From Jacaranda mimosifolia (lineage: Eukaryota > Streptophyta > Magnoliopsida > Lamiales > Bignoniaceae), in assembly GCA_018894105.1 (NCBI GenBank), contig CM032128.1:14551001-14615000 (forward strand): 64,000 bases of DNA, in the 5' to 3' direction. The number at the start of each line of letters is the position of its first letter. Positions within the stretch are counted from its first letter, which is position 1. The position numbers were made by a program, and so were the translations under genes. This document shows, one piece after another, positions 48,690-59,651 of the stretch. The notes under the pieces are model-generated. The model searched no databases. It was not told where the DNA came from and was given only the letters and a program-made list of their open reading frames with translations.

Positions 48690-51600
48690 TCACAAGAACC
48701 GCCTTCTATCCGTTGGTTTCAGAATCTGAAACGAGCACATCAAACTCTCATCAACACTCATCATAGCCCCAGCATTGTCAAATTCACCGCAATAATTGGG
48801 AGCAGAAAATATGGTAACCAGCTGCCTTTCAGCAAAAAATTCATATCCATCTTCTACAACCTGCACAATGGTGCATCTAATCATCAGACAGCAGAATTAC
48901 CAAATAAAGAAATTTAAAAGGAAAAAGGAGGGAGACAGAGAAAATACCAATACCTGATGAGCACGACAAACAAGGTCCATATCATGTTGCATCAGAAATT
49001 CAGCCACCTTATCCGGACCAAATGTGTATGAGACTCCTCTGTCATTCATTCCCCAACCTTTAATTTCTCTACAAGGATCGGACCAAAGTAGATCACAAAG
49101 CAGACCAGAGTCAGGAATATCAGTTGGACGAGGTAAATTTCTTATTTGATCCAAGTTTGTCAGATCAGGAGAAAGACCACCATGCATGCAGAGAATCTTA
49201 TCATCTATAAGAGCTGCCACAGGAAGGCAGTTAAAACAATCAGTGAAAACTTTCCATAGTCTCACGTTGAAACGTCGTTTGCATTCATCATAGAATCCAT
49301 ATATCCTATTAATAGAAGCACATTCATGATTTCCCCTTAAGAGAAAAAAATTCTCTGGATATTTGATTTTGTATGCAAGAAGAAGGCATATTGTTTCTAA
49401 ACTTTGTTTGCCACGGTCAACATAGTCCCCTAAGAACAAATAATTGGCCTCTGGAGGAAACCCTCCATATTCGAAAAGCCTTAAAAGATCTCCATATTGC
49501 CCATGAATGTCACCTGGAATCCAAGAAAAAATTAATTTAATCACAATGTTTTCAGATTACTTAGAAAGAATACAAGAACTGCCACAAAATCCATAAATGC
49601 ATTTTCAGCTCATAATCAATACCAAAGAAGCGGGGTGGAAAACAGGTGCAGTTTTGAATTTTTAACCAAGAATGTACTAAGGACGACTGGAATTATTTGA
49701 TTTTTTAAACTTGAAAAGTAATACTGGCTAGCTTGTTAAATACATCTCTGCTGGTCAAATGATGAAAAGCAATATTCTCCCAATAGAGAGGGAACACCAT
49801 TAAGAGAATAAGAGCAAGCCATCTGTCAGTATTTGATTCTGAGCCATTAATGGGAAATGATATCGTGTAAGCTCTTTAGTTAAATAGAATAATATGCTAT
49901 TAATGCTCAGATAAACTTACTGAATGATCACCAGCCAACAGAATGCCAGAATTTGTAACAAATTTAGCTATAGGATTTGCACATTCTAGCTCAGAAATTT
50001 CAAGCTTATAAAAGAAGACTGAGACAAACAAGGTTATACGCCCGGTCCATCAAAGAAGGAAGAGTAAAATCCAAATTGGATTTACCAAAACAATAGAATG
50101 CATGTAGAAACTAAAAACAACCAATATAAAGGTCACGTAGAATAAGATAAGGCACATATCTCTTGTTCTTAGGTCAATATAAAGAATATATCAATTTATC
50201 TCACAAAGGCTTATATTACAATTTACAAATATGTTCCCTGTAAAGCTTTAGTGCATTGCAGTAAACATTGAAAAATAAAATGGAAGATAAAAGACCACAA
50301 AAGATACCATCTCAGAGATACTGGCAGCACAAATATCACGCAATTCATAGATGTGAGAAGCATGAAAAAGATGTCAAAGGCACGATAAAATTTATCAGTG
50401 AGACAAACCCATAGATCGAATTCCAAGAAAAAAAGCTGCAATATGAAATCTCAAAAGAATTCCAAACCTACTTTGATGAACTAAAACCTCCAAACAGATC
50501 TCCTAATAATTAATAAAGCCTATGCTTAAATGTGATCTTTTGAAAAGAAAAAAAAAAAATTGAAGCTGCAAAACATAGAAATCTCAAAAATTTTGATAGC
50601 ATTTGATATCAATTAAAGAAAATGGTATAGAATATGTGGGACAACAAACAGGCAACGAAATTCAAAATGTCAAGCCAGCACTTTAATATTGCATTTATCT
50701 CCAACTTTTTCTTTTAGTTGCAACTACCATAGAATAACTATTTCAGAAAGCCAGTAAGACAAAAAAGACAATACTTCCACCACTTTCAACATTTCTCTCT
50801 ATTTCTCATTAAGGTCTTTGGGTTTCTGGTCTTCAAAACTGTAGTTCTCTCTCTCACAACCCTTTATTCCAACTAGAAAGAATAAGTTGAGTACAATGCA
50901 AAGTAGGGTTCATCGGAATAGTGCCAGATTCCATTGCAGAGGTAACTGTTCTAGTTCCATTACAACGTTACAGAATAGTCAACAAATGGGCATTTTTAGT
51001 TAAAATGCTTAAAAATTTCTAGAAAAATATGAAGAACATTAATGCATAATTAAATATAAAAAATTCTGTAAGTACTAAATTATAACTACACCAATTAGCA
51101 TACGTACCATTTCTTTCATTTCTCTAACCCATAATTTTAGGATCTCCAAAAGAGTATTTTTACTCTAATCCCGTAGTCCCAATTTCAGTAAAACTCTGTT
51201 TTACTAACTGTTTCTTTTTTAACTAAAATCACAAGTGAACCTAGCATGAATAGCCATGAAATTTCCACATTTGGAAGCTAAAATTTGCTTTTCATTTTCG
51301 GGTATTGAACCAACAAAGTTTGCTGATCAAGAGAAAATTAATTCAAAACATGAGAAGAAAAGAGGGTGTTGCTTTTTTCGTTCACTAGTATTTCAGTTCT
51401 TGATCACCATTCCAATCCATTACATTCCATTAAAACACCACGACATTCCAAAAAATCAGACTGTCGAAGCATTTGCTCTGTTTTTTCAATTTAGCATGCT
51501 CGATGCAAACTCAAGGCATTCACAACCGCCACAGTGGAACCCCAACAACCGTTCCTGTTCCGGAACAGCCTTTCCGGATGACTTCTTCCAGCAAAACATA

Positions 51601-52750
51601 ATGAAGAGTGATTACCCAAAATCTTTCCTTTTCTTTGTATTACACAGGGTAACACAAAGTACAAACTATAGAAGTATAACATGAGCTTTTTGATCTCAGG
51701 ATAGCCAACACAATAATCACATCATCACATGAACAGCTACTAAAAGAATTAACCCTGTTAGGGAAGTTGTACAATTTCCCAATATCACCAAGGCATACGT
51801 TAGTAAGTGCCAAATTTAGAGGATCAGTTGTTGAATTTCTACAGCTGATAAGGGATATATATCAGCCTTCACAACAGGCATTTTGTCTTCTTGGCCAAGT
51901 CTGCATGCTTCATTGGTCTTAATCATATGTTGGAAGTACAATAAATGAAGCGAACAGCAAGATTTCCAATAAAAGGCACTGCTTTTGAGACTTCGAAGCC
52001 ATTACAAAGGACCAATTTTTTTAGCCTAGATAAGAAAATAAAGTTAGTCCACCATCAGAGGGCATCACCAAGATGTTGCCCTCTGGGGCCAAGCTGTTAT
52101 GCAGCTTTACTACATTTTTGGTATGAAGAATAATTCTAAGTAATCTAGATCAGCTTTTCCTTGACTTATTAACTGAAAGTTAGGCTCAACCACTGATTAC
52201 AGTACAAAATCCAAATTTAGCAGCCATGTCATATCGGACGGGACATGTGCAGCCAATCTTGATGAAACATATTAGGCTCAAAGAACAGGTCTCTCCAGCA
52301 CATTCCCGGGCTATGCAGTTCACGAAATATATTTACTGTACATACGAAACAAAGAATTTTGTTCCTCCCCTACTATGGAAAGAATCATGGCACAAGCCAC
52401 TATTACATATCAACACCAATCATAAACAGTCATTAGAAAGTTGAAAAAAAATATATATTCACAAGCTAGGTGTACATGCAAACACAGGTAACCACTAGAT
52501 TCATATCAAACAAGAAGACATGTAGAAACAAAAATAATTAAAAAGCAATACCGCAGATCTTGATAGGGGCTTCGAGCTCAAGGAGATTGGGCTGGGAGAG
52601 GAAGATTTCACGCGACGTCGTACAGAGAGCACGGATCTCATTCTCGGAGAGCTGCACCTGACGCACAGTCCTCGCATTTCGGAACTCCAACAGACGATTG
52701 ATGATGTCATCCAAGACGGCAGGCTCTATCCCCTGCCCATTAGCCGCCAT
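48690..52750 (-). CDS. Serine/threonine protein phosphatase PP1 catalytic subunit (TOPP type)
   Basis: Three coding exons on the minus strand: 52750-52552, 49513-48954 and 48860-48690 (stop at 48690-48692). Introns have GT-AG borders and the join gives 309 residues in one frame. Exon 1 ends KIC + G; exon 2 resumes [18 protein letters not shown]. The metal ligands and core motifs of PPP phosphatases are present: [23 protein letters not shown] and MHGGLSP. LLWSDP follows, then [14 protein letters not shown] and [18 protein letters not shown]. The C-terminus is short ([10 protein letters not shown]), giving a length near other plant PP1 proteins. The enzyme removes phosphate from Ser/Thr with two bound metal ions and gains its targets from regulatory subunits, in nucleus and cytosol. 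The start MAANGQG is chosen because it fits the family; an in-frame Met 15 codons upstream (MESIGIEGE) is possible. Which of the several plant TOPP paralogues it is cannot be told. Confidence 0.93.
49514..52551 (-). other. First intron of the PP1 gene
   Basis: 3038 bases between exon 1 and exon 2, donor GTATTGC and acceptor TTCCAG. It is AT-rich with no recognised gene or bounded transposon inside. Confidence 0.8.
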
Positions 52751-53093
52751 CTCTTTCCCCCCCTCTCTTTCTCCTTCAATTCCTATCGATTCCAAAATTT
52801 CTCAGACAAAATAACAAACCCTAAATTTTAAAAAAAATAATATATATATATATATACATTTTAAAGAAAGAAAAAGAAAATTCCAAATTCTTCAGGATTT
52901 CAATCCGCTGTCATCGTAAACAAGAAAGGAAGAACGAATGGATGAATGAATATAGTAAATATCGATATGGGAGCGGATTAAAACAAGATTTGGAGGCAGA
53001 TATTGGGGACTGCAACTCCGATGCGGCGGAGAGGACTATACGTCATGCAAAAAGTAGTAAATAGTAGATTTATTGTTATGAATGGTAAGATTT

Positions 53094-53133
<40 letters not shown>

Positions 53134-53312
53134 GTAAAATAGAATCGTCGAAGTCGATAAATCCGCTGGCCTCGTGTGGTTCTCTATGATACTGTGGTTT
53201 GGGATTTTTGGACTGGACCCCCTTCCCCCTTTCCTGAGGACGTTAAGGTCTATTATTCTCCTCTTTTTTGTGTTGTGGCGTGCTGCTGCCTAGAGAGAGA
53301 GAAGGGGGGTAG

Positions 53313-53343
<31 letters not shown>

Positions 53344-53858
53344 TGTTTGGTGGAATTCAAATTCTAGGGTTTCAATGAATATTCAATTCTATCAAATTTC
53401 TTGGAATATTAAATAATAGTTACAGGAGCACACAGCGCTCACTGGCTTTAACTTTATCATCTGTATACTCTCCACCGTTCCACATAACCCCACTGCCCGA
53501 GGATGAGGACCTAATTAGTTAAAATAAGTAGCGGATAAATTTTTTAGACATTGTTTCGTTGATAGTGTCATTTTATAAGGTTGTTCCAAAATGTGTAAAG
53601 AATAAAACGGATGCTTTATTTTATTTTGGTGGAGAGATTTTTTATTATAAATGTCTTTTATGTAAGTCTTTATTTAATGAATAATATTACATTAAGTTTT
53701 TATGTTACTATATTTTTATTTAATAAAATAATAATTAAATATATATTTTTTATTTTAAACTAATGATAAAAAAGATGTATATATTTGATTAATATAATAA
53801 TTTAAATTATTAAAAAAATTTAATAATATTTAGAAAAGGAGATGTATTGGGGGATGCC
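52751..53858 (-). promoter_or_regulatory. 5' UTR and promoter region of the PP1 gene
   Basis: Next to the start are a CT-rich leader and a (TA)n run near 52840-52856. Further up are (ATA)n at 53098-53131 and (GT)n at about 53320-53345. No TATA box is clearly placed. The rest to 53858 is AT-rich without a gene. Confidence 0.45.
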
Positions 53859-53859
53859 A

Positions 53860-56060
53860 GCCCGCTCAATATTAAAAAAGTGTAGATGCTAGCAGGGCGA
53901 TTAGCCACGTTGAATCACTTCATTTCCCATTTTGTCGAAAAACGACTACCTATCTTTAAGATCCTAAGAGGAGCCAAAGCCTTCAATTGGACTGATGAAT
54001 ATGACAAAGCCTTTCTGCAGTTAAAGGAGTACTTAACATCACCACCATTGCTAAGAAAGTCGAGGACATGCGAAACATTATACTTATATTTAGGTGGCAC
54101 AAATGTCGCAATCTACGTTGCCTTGGTGCGTGTGAGCAAGAAAGAGAACATCAACTAGTGTACTATGTCAACCACCTCTTGCAAGTTCCTAAAACACGTT
54201 ATGCCCCCATCAAGAAGCTAGCCTTGTTAGTGGTGATGACCGCCCAAAAGCTCCATCCATACTTTCAAGCTTATTAGATCATGATAGTCACCAACTACAC
54301 CTTGACAAGGATACTCACTAGTGCAGAAGCCATGGGATAAGACTCATTAAGTTGGTGGTAACTAAGTCAATACGGGATCAAGTACCGCACGCGATTGGCC
54401 ATCAAAGCACAGGTCCTAGTAGATTTTCTTGTAGAAAAAACCCGAGAAGACGTAGAAAGCTCTCTCCTTACTTTGGTCTTTCACGTAGATAGATTGACCA
54501 TAGGAGTAGGCACAAAGCAGAGATAGTCTTGGATAGTCCCCATGGCAAGGGGATGGAATATGCAGTAAAACTTACTTTCATCGCCTCTAATAATGAAGCT
54601 GAGTATGAAGCACTGATTATAGAGATGAAGCTGGCTCGTGCAGTCGAGGCGCGATGTTTAGCCATTTATAGTAATTCCTAAAATTGGTAGTGAATCAAGT
54701 CTTTAAAAGTTACGAAGCTAAAGAGATAGCATGGCCAAGTATCTCAATTAAGTGAAAGCAATACAACAAATGTTTGAAAGCTTCACCTTCACCCTGATTC
54801 TATGTGTAGAAAATGAGGAAGTTGACCGACTACCTAAGACGCTAGCTTAGAGGTGCAATTGAGACTAGTCAAGTCAAGTTTGGGCAAAATTTTTGAGCTC
54901 AAGCTTGAACTCAACAAGCATAAAATTTCAAGCTCAAGTTCGACTCGATAAAGCTCAAATTGACAAATGAATTATAAAAAACTGTAGGCTTGAGCTCGAG
55001 CTCAAACTTAAAATAAAAAATAGTAACATAATATATATTTATTAATAAATTAAAAAATAAAATTTAATTATATATTGGCTCGCGAGCATCGAGCCTAGAT
55101 ACAGACGGCTCGAGATCGGCTCAAATTAGAGCTCGAGCTCAATTCAGCTTGACCCGAGCTTGAACTATTTCGAGCTCCAGTCGAGCTAGCTCGAGCTCGG
55201 CTCGTGAGCCGGCTCAACTCGTTTGCACCCCTACGATAGCTCATTGACTACTGTGAAGAGCCAAAAGATCACATTTTTAATTATAGATGCCCTAAACCAA
55301 CAACCTCTTGAGAAGTAGTGGATGTAAAGGCTGGCACCATCATGAGGATGATTCCCATTGTGAAGTACTTGCGAGATGGCTACCTCCCTAGTGACACAAA
55401 GGAGGAGCACCAGGTAAAGCGGCCTAATTTGCTTTGACAGGTGGAGGCTTGTATAAGAGAGGTTTCTCGTAGACCTATCTAAAATGCCTTCTGCCCGAAA
55501 AGGCATAATACATACTAAGAGAGATACACGATGGCCTATGTGAAAATCACTCCTAAGCAAGATCACTGGCATCAAAGACTCTTCAACAAGGATATTTCTG
55601 GTCAACCATGTTGAAAGACACCCAATCATTGGTGAGGAGCTATAAACCTAACCAAGAACATACCCAAAAAAGAAGTAATAAGGTTCCTTTGGAGGAACAT
55701 TATCTATAGATTTACAATCCTGCAAGTGTTAGTCTCTAACAATGGGACTCAGTTCACTGGAGTAAGACTTAGGGAATGGTGCCAAGAGTTTTCCACTAAA
55801 CAATTCTTCACATCAGTTGCAAGCCATCGAACCAATGGAGAGGTTGATGTCACAAATAGGACGGTCTTACAGTACCTTAAGATGTAGCTCGAAGATGCTA
55901 AAAAAGCATGCGTAGATGAACTTCCTTTAGTACTGTGGGCGCACAGGACTACTTTGCCAATGTCCACTAGGGAATCCCCGTTATGGAATAGAAGCAATGA
56001 CTCTGGCAGAAGTAGAAGAAGTTAGCTGGAGGATAAAAAATTATGATATCACTATCAATC
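53860..56060 (+). mobile_element. Tat-type gypsy pol fragment, degraded
   Basis: Plus-strand frames in order: the RT thumb and RNase H start (AGRLATLNHFISHFVEKRLP; FNWTDEYDKAFLQLKEYLTSPPLL), VYYVNHLLQVPKTRYAPIKKLAL with AQKLHPYFQAY, then QYGIKYRTRLAIKAQVLVDFL. The extra RNase H typical of the Tat lineage follows (YAVKLTFIASNNEAEYEALI, near 54555-54620). Near 55730-55950 integrase remains read LVSNNGTQFTGVRLREWCQEF and TNRTVLQYLK, where SDNG has become SNNG. No LTRs, gag or target duplication are attached. A hAT element interrupts it at 54848-55233. Confidence 0.85.
54848..55233. mobile_element. hAT-type non-autonomous element 5, inside the Tat fragment
   Basis: 386 bp with ends TAGAGGTGCAA and, inverted, TAGGGGTGCAA, and 8-bp flanks cgctagct (54840-54847) and cgatagct (55234-55241), matching at 7 of 8. 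Both halves repeat GAGCTCGAGCTC-type words. The Tat reading context resumes after it. Confidence 0.8.
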
Positions 56061-57291
56061 CTAAAAAGAATTTTTCTTGACTAGTCCTAGCTCCCGATAG
56101 TTTTCTCGTATCCCAGTCTAAAATATCCGACTATATGGTTAAAGTTTGGATCATGAGAAAATTTTTACATCGCTGCAGTGACTCGTTCAACAAATCCTAA
56201 ACCTAATAATATTAGGTTTGATAGTAACTCAAATAATGTTAAGACAAACATAAATAAATATACATATCACCCTATTAGACTGACTTGTTATCCTTGCTTT
56301 TTTGCCAAAACGCTGGTGTTTTCTTTCTTTTCTTTTGAAATATTTATTTCAATGTTTTTTGCTTATTTATTATTGATAAAGTCAAAGATAGAATTGAAGT
56401 GACTTTTGTCTAAACCATTTAATCTATTGTAATAACCTCTTATCCTCTTCAAAACATACTGAAAAAAAAAAAAAAAGACAACTTAGGTTGTTTCCCTTTT
56501 CTTGTTCTCTTTAACCTTTCTTACTATCTGTATAATCCAATCATATTGATTATTTCTCCTTCAGGATTTGAATCTATGTAATAAGGAAATTGCTTCCTCA
56601 TAAATGGGAGCACTTTCCTCATATACATACAGATCTCAATTGATTAGATTAATCGGTTCAATTTTCTTGATTTCTCAAGTTTCAAATATGGCTCAGATTA
56701 AAGAATCGTGAGAATTTGATAAATTTTTGGGATCAATTTTTAGGGTGAAGAAAAGGAGATTAAGGTAAGCAGTTGGCATTTTGATAGAGAGCTATACTTA
56801 GAGCTATGTAATCTATAATCTGCTTTTAGATTAATACTTTTTTCTGAATCAGATATTTTAAAAAGATTATGCAAAATCACTTTATCCTTTTCAAAATTTT
56901 AAGCAAAATATATGCAATATGTGTTGAGACAAGCTATGAATCTGCTGAAGTATCTGATCTTAAGATTTTCATAGTTAGAAGGATTAGCTATCAAATTTGG
57001 TTTTGAGATTTTGGCGTTGCCAAATCTACTTTTGGATCAATGCCCAAATGCCGAACTAAATTATTCTAAAATGATAAAGTTTGTGATTTGGGCATGCTAA
57101 TCTAGAAAAGTGTTTTTGATTTTGTGTTGGTATTGTGATCTTATTAGTTTTAGAAGAAATTTCTCTCAGTAAAAGCATATAAATCACTATAAGGCCAAGA
57201 TTATGGCCAACAATAGATTTAACCTAAATGTTTAGTAAGAACTCCATTAGAAAATAACTTTTTGCATCCATGAATTATCTTCGCCTTGCAG
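56061..57291 (+). other. Upstream region and likely 5' UTR intron of the MTP pseudogene
   Basis: A donor-like AAG|GTAAGC at 56765/56766 and an acceptor-like CCTTGCAG ending at 57291, just before the pseudogene ATG, suggest a 5' UTR exon (about 56570-56765) and an intron. Plant MTP genes often have this layout. Nothing else is recognised. Confidence 0.4.
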
Positions 57292-58388
57292 ATGGAATAG
57301 GGAAATTTCACCTTGACTGAACTGCAACAAGTGAATAGATTCACTAAGAGCCTTTGAGGAAGAAACCAATGATTTCCCTTGAAAAAGGCATTTTTCATAC
57401 AACACAAGTTGCTCATTCTCAAAGCAAGAATTTAACAAGTCAAATGCAGCAAAAAAGATCAAAGGCAACTTCTAAACTATATGGACTTATAATTTTTTAT
57501 ACTGTGTTGTTGGTAATTGAGATTGGTGGACTGCTGAGAGCTAACAACCTAGCTATCCAAATTAATGCAGCTCACTAGCTCTTTGACATTGCTGGACTCT
57601 CCATTTTTTTTTTTCACAATATGGATATTTGGTTAGGAGGCAACACCACAACAATATTTTGGATACAATCATATTGAAGTAATAGGAGCCCTTATATCCG
57701 TGTTGCTAATATGGCTCATCTGAAATATTGATCTATGAAGCAATTAGAAGGCTTTTTACAAAACAGGCTAAAGTAAATAGGAAACTCATGTTTGCAATTG
57801 TTGCATTTGGTTTTGTGGTTAATTTTCTCCTAGTTCTACGACTCGTCCATGACTATTCTAATCATAATATACATAGAGATATGACCATAACCATGAAAAG
57901 GAATAATCCTGCAAAAGAGATAGAGAAGAAAAAAGGAATCTTGTGTCAAGTTCTCATGGGAAGAGCGAAGTGTTAAACATAAATATTCAAGGAGCTTACT
58001 TGCATCTACTGATCTGATACAATCTATTGGTGTAATGATAATTGGATCAATTATTTGGATAAAACCAAAGTGGTTAGTAGTTGATCTATTTTGCACATTG
58101 ATCTTCTCTATTATTGCTTTGGGCACCACCTTGCTTATGCTGAAGAATGTGTTTTGTATACTGATGGAGAGAGCACCAAGTGAGATTGATATTGCTTGTC
58201 TTGAAAACGGTCTTAAACTTATTATAGGAGTTAAGGATGTTTATGATCTTCACATATGGGTCATTATAGTAGGAAAACATATACTCGCTCGTCATGTTGT
58301 AATTGTACCTAAAGTTGTTCCAAATGAAATCCTACATGAGATTAGGGAATACTGTGACCAAACCTTCAGAATTCATGTAACAATATAG
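57292..58388 (+). pseudogene. Metal tolerance protein (cation diffusion facilitator, MTP1/MTPB type), broken
   Basis: Plus-strand pieces follow the order of vacuolar zinc transporters of the CDF family. The segment near 57450-57570 gives SKLYGLIIFYTVLLVIEIGGLL...NNLAIQINAAH (TM1-TM2). Then WEATPQQYFGYNHIEVIGAL (TM3 side), MIYEAIRRLFTKQAKVNRKLMFAIVAFGFVVNFLL (TM4), NINIQGAYLHLL...(TM5 side) and, from 58035, IIWIKPKWLVVDLFCTLIFSIIALGTTLLML (TM6) and the cytosolic domain EIDIACLENGLKLI...DLHIWVIIVGKHILARHVV. Defects: the start reads ME-stop; a stop lies in the TM2 metal motif (AAH-stop-LFD), where the usual Asp before AAH is Asn; there are several frameshifts. The His-rich loop between TM4 and TM5 is reduced to a short stretch with few His. 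Intron-like upstream sequence argues for DNA duplication rather than a processed copy. Confidence 0.85.
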
Positions 58389-59249
58389 GTTGAACAAGAA
58401 TTATAATGTTATTTTGTTACTCATACAAGTTTTATCTTTTTGCGTTAATATGCTATTCTTCTTGTAACCAGATGAAGCATGTGACATAATCTTTGTTGTC
58501 ATATCTCTGGCTCTCTATAGAACACCCCACTTGTTTATTTTGCAACAAGTAAATACCTAAAGCTACTCGCAGGAGCCAAACTTAGTTTAGATTATCCTCT
58601 GTCAACACTTCAATGTTGCTCTCAGCATTTTATTTATCTGTTTGTCAGAGAGCAATGTAGGCTCAAGAATTTGAGATGAAATGAGCTGACTGGTATCAAG
58701 GTTGGATTAAATTCACCAAAAGAAAAATTGCATTTAGTGGCATTAAAAAGTGCCACTTCAATAGTGTTGTAGTGCCAATTTTATATTTAATGGTATTTTT
58801 TAAAAGTGCCACTTGTAACGATGTAACTAAAGGCATAAATGTCATTAATTTACTTCTATTGTGATATTAATAAAACGTAACAAAAAATATATTAGATGGT
58901 ACATTTAAATGTCACTAAAAATGCATCAAATAACATGTTAAAGTGCCACTAAAGATACTTTTAAATGACATGCTAATATACCACAAAAAATACATGTAGT
59001 GACATGTTAAATCGCCTCGGGAATTCCTTTAAATAACAAGGTAATACACTACAAAAAGTACAATAAATGACTTGTCCTAATTGTTTTGTATAAGACTCGA
59101 ACCTGAAACCATCCATTTGTAAATATATGAGTTTACCATCAACCTACTTATCAAATGTTAAATATATATAGTCAAAAATATTAATTTATTTTTATACTTT
59201 GAAAGTCTATTTTTTGAATTATTTAATATATGCTCAAACTTATTATATT
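58389..59249. mobile_element. CACTA-like subterminal repeat debris
   Basis: From about 58735 the word AGTGCCACT and its variants recur (58755, 58807, 58943 areas) together with TAAATGACAT-type words. CACTACAAAAAG at about 59047 resembles a CACTA terminal sequence. No transposase and no bounded ends are seen. 58389-58700 holds nothing recognised. Confidence 0.35.
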
Positions 59250-59646
59250 AAAACTACAACAAATTACACAAATAGTAACTAAATTTTCATTACCATATAT
59301 CCGAAATTCATTACTATATTCAATGGTAAAAAAATTTTTGTTACCAGAATTTCGTGAGCTAAAGCGTGTCTAATAGTAAATAATAATGAAATTGTGGCCT
59401 TCATTACCAATTTCTTTTAGTAACAAAATTTTTTTCATTACCTAAATAATAAATGGTAATGATATATATTGTTACAAAAGTAGTATAAGGTAACAAATGT
59501 GTTTTTGTTAGAATAGGGTAAGTAGTCTTTGTTAGAATAGGTTAAGTAATTGTAACGAAGTTATTTATTACCACAAAAAGTAATTTCGTCATGTAGAATA
59601 TTTTCGTCCACAAAATTTAATTTAATTGCAACTATATATTTGATTA
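59250..59646. mobile_element. CACTA-like relic, left part
   Basis: Begins near a mutated CACTACAACAAA (59253, reads AACTACAACAAA), followed by many copies of GGTAACAAA / TTTGTTACC / CATTACC words, as in CACTA subterminal regions. The solo LTR at 59652 lies within this repeat field, and similar words resume after it at 62802. Confidence 0.45.
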
Positions 59647-59651
59647 AATTC

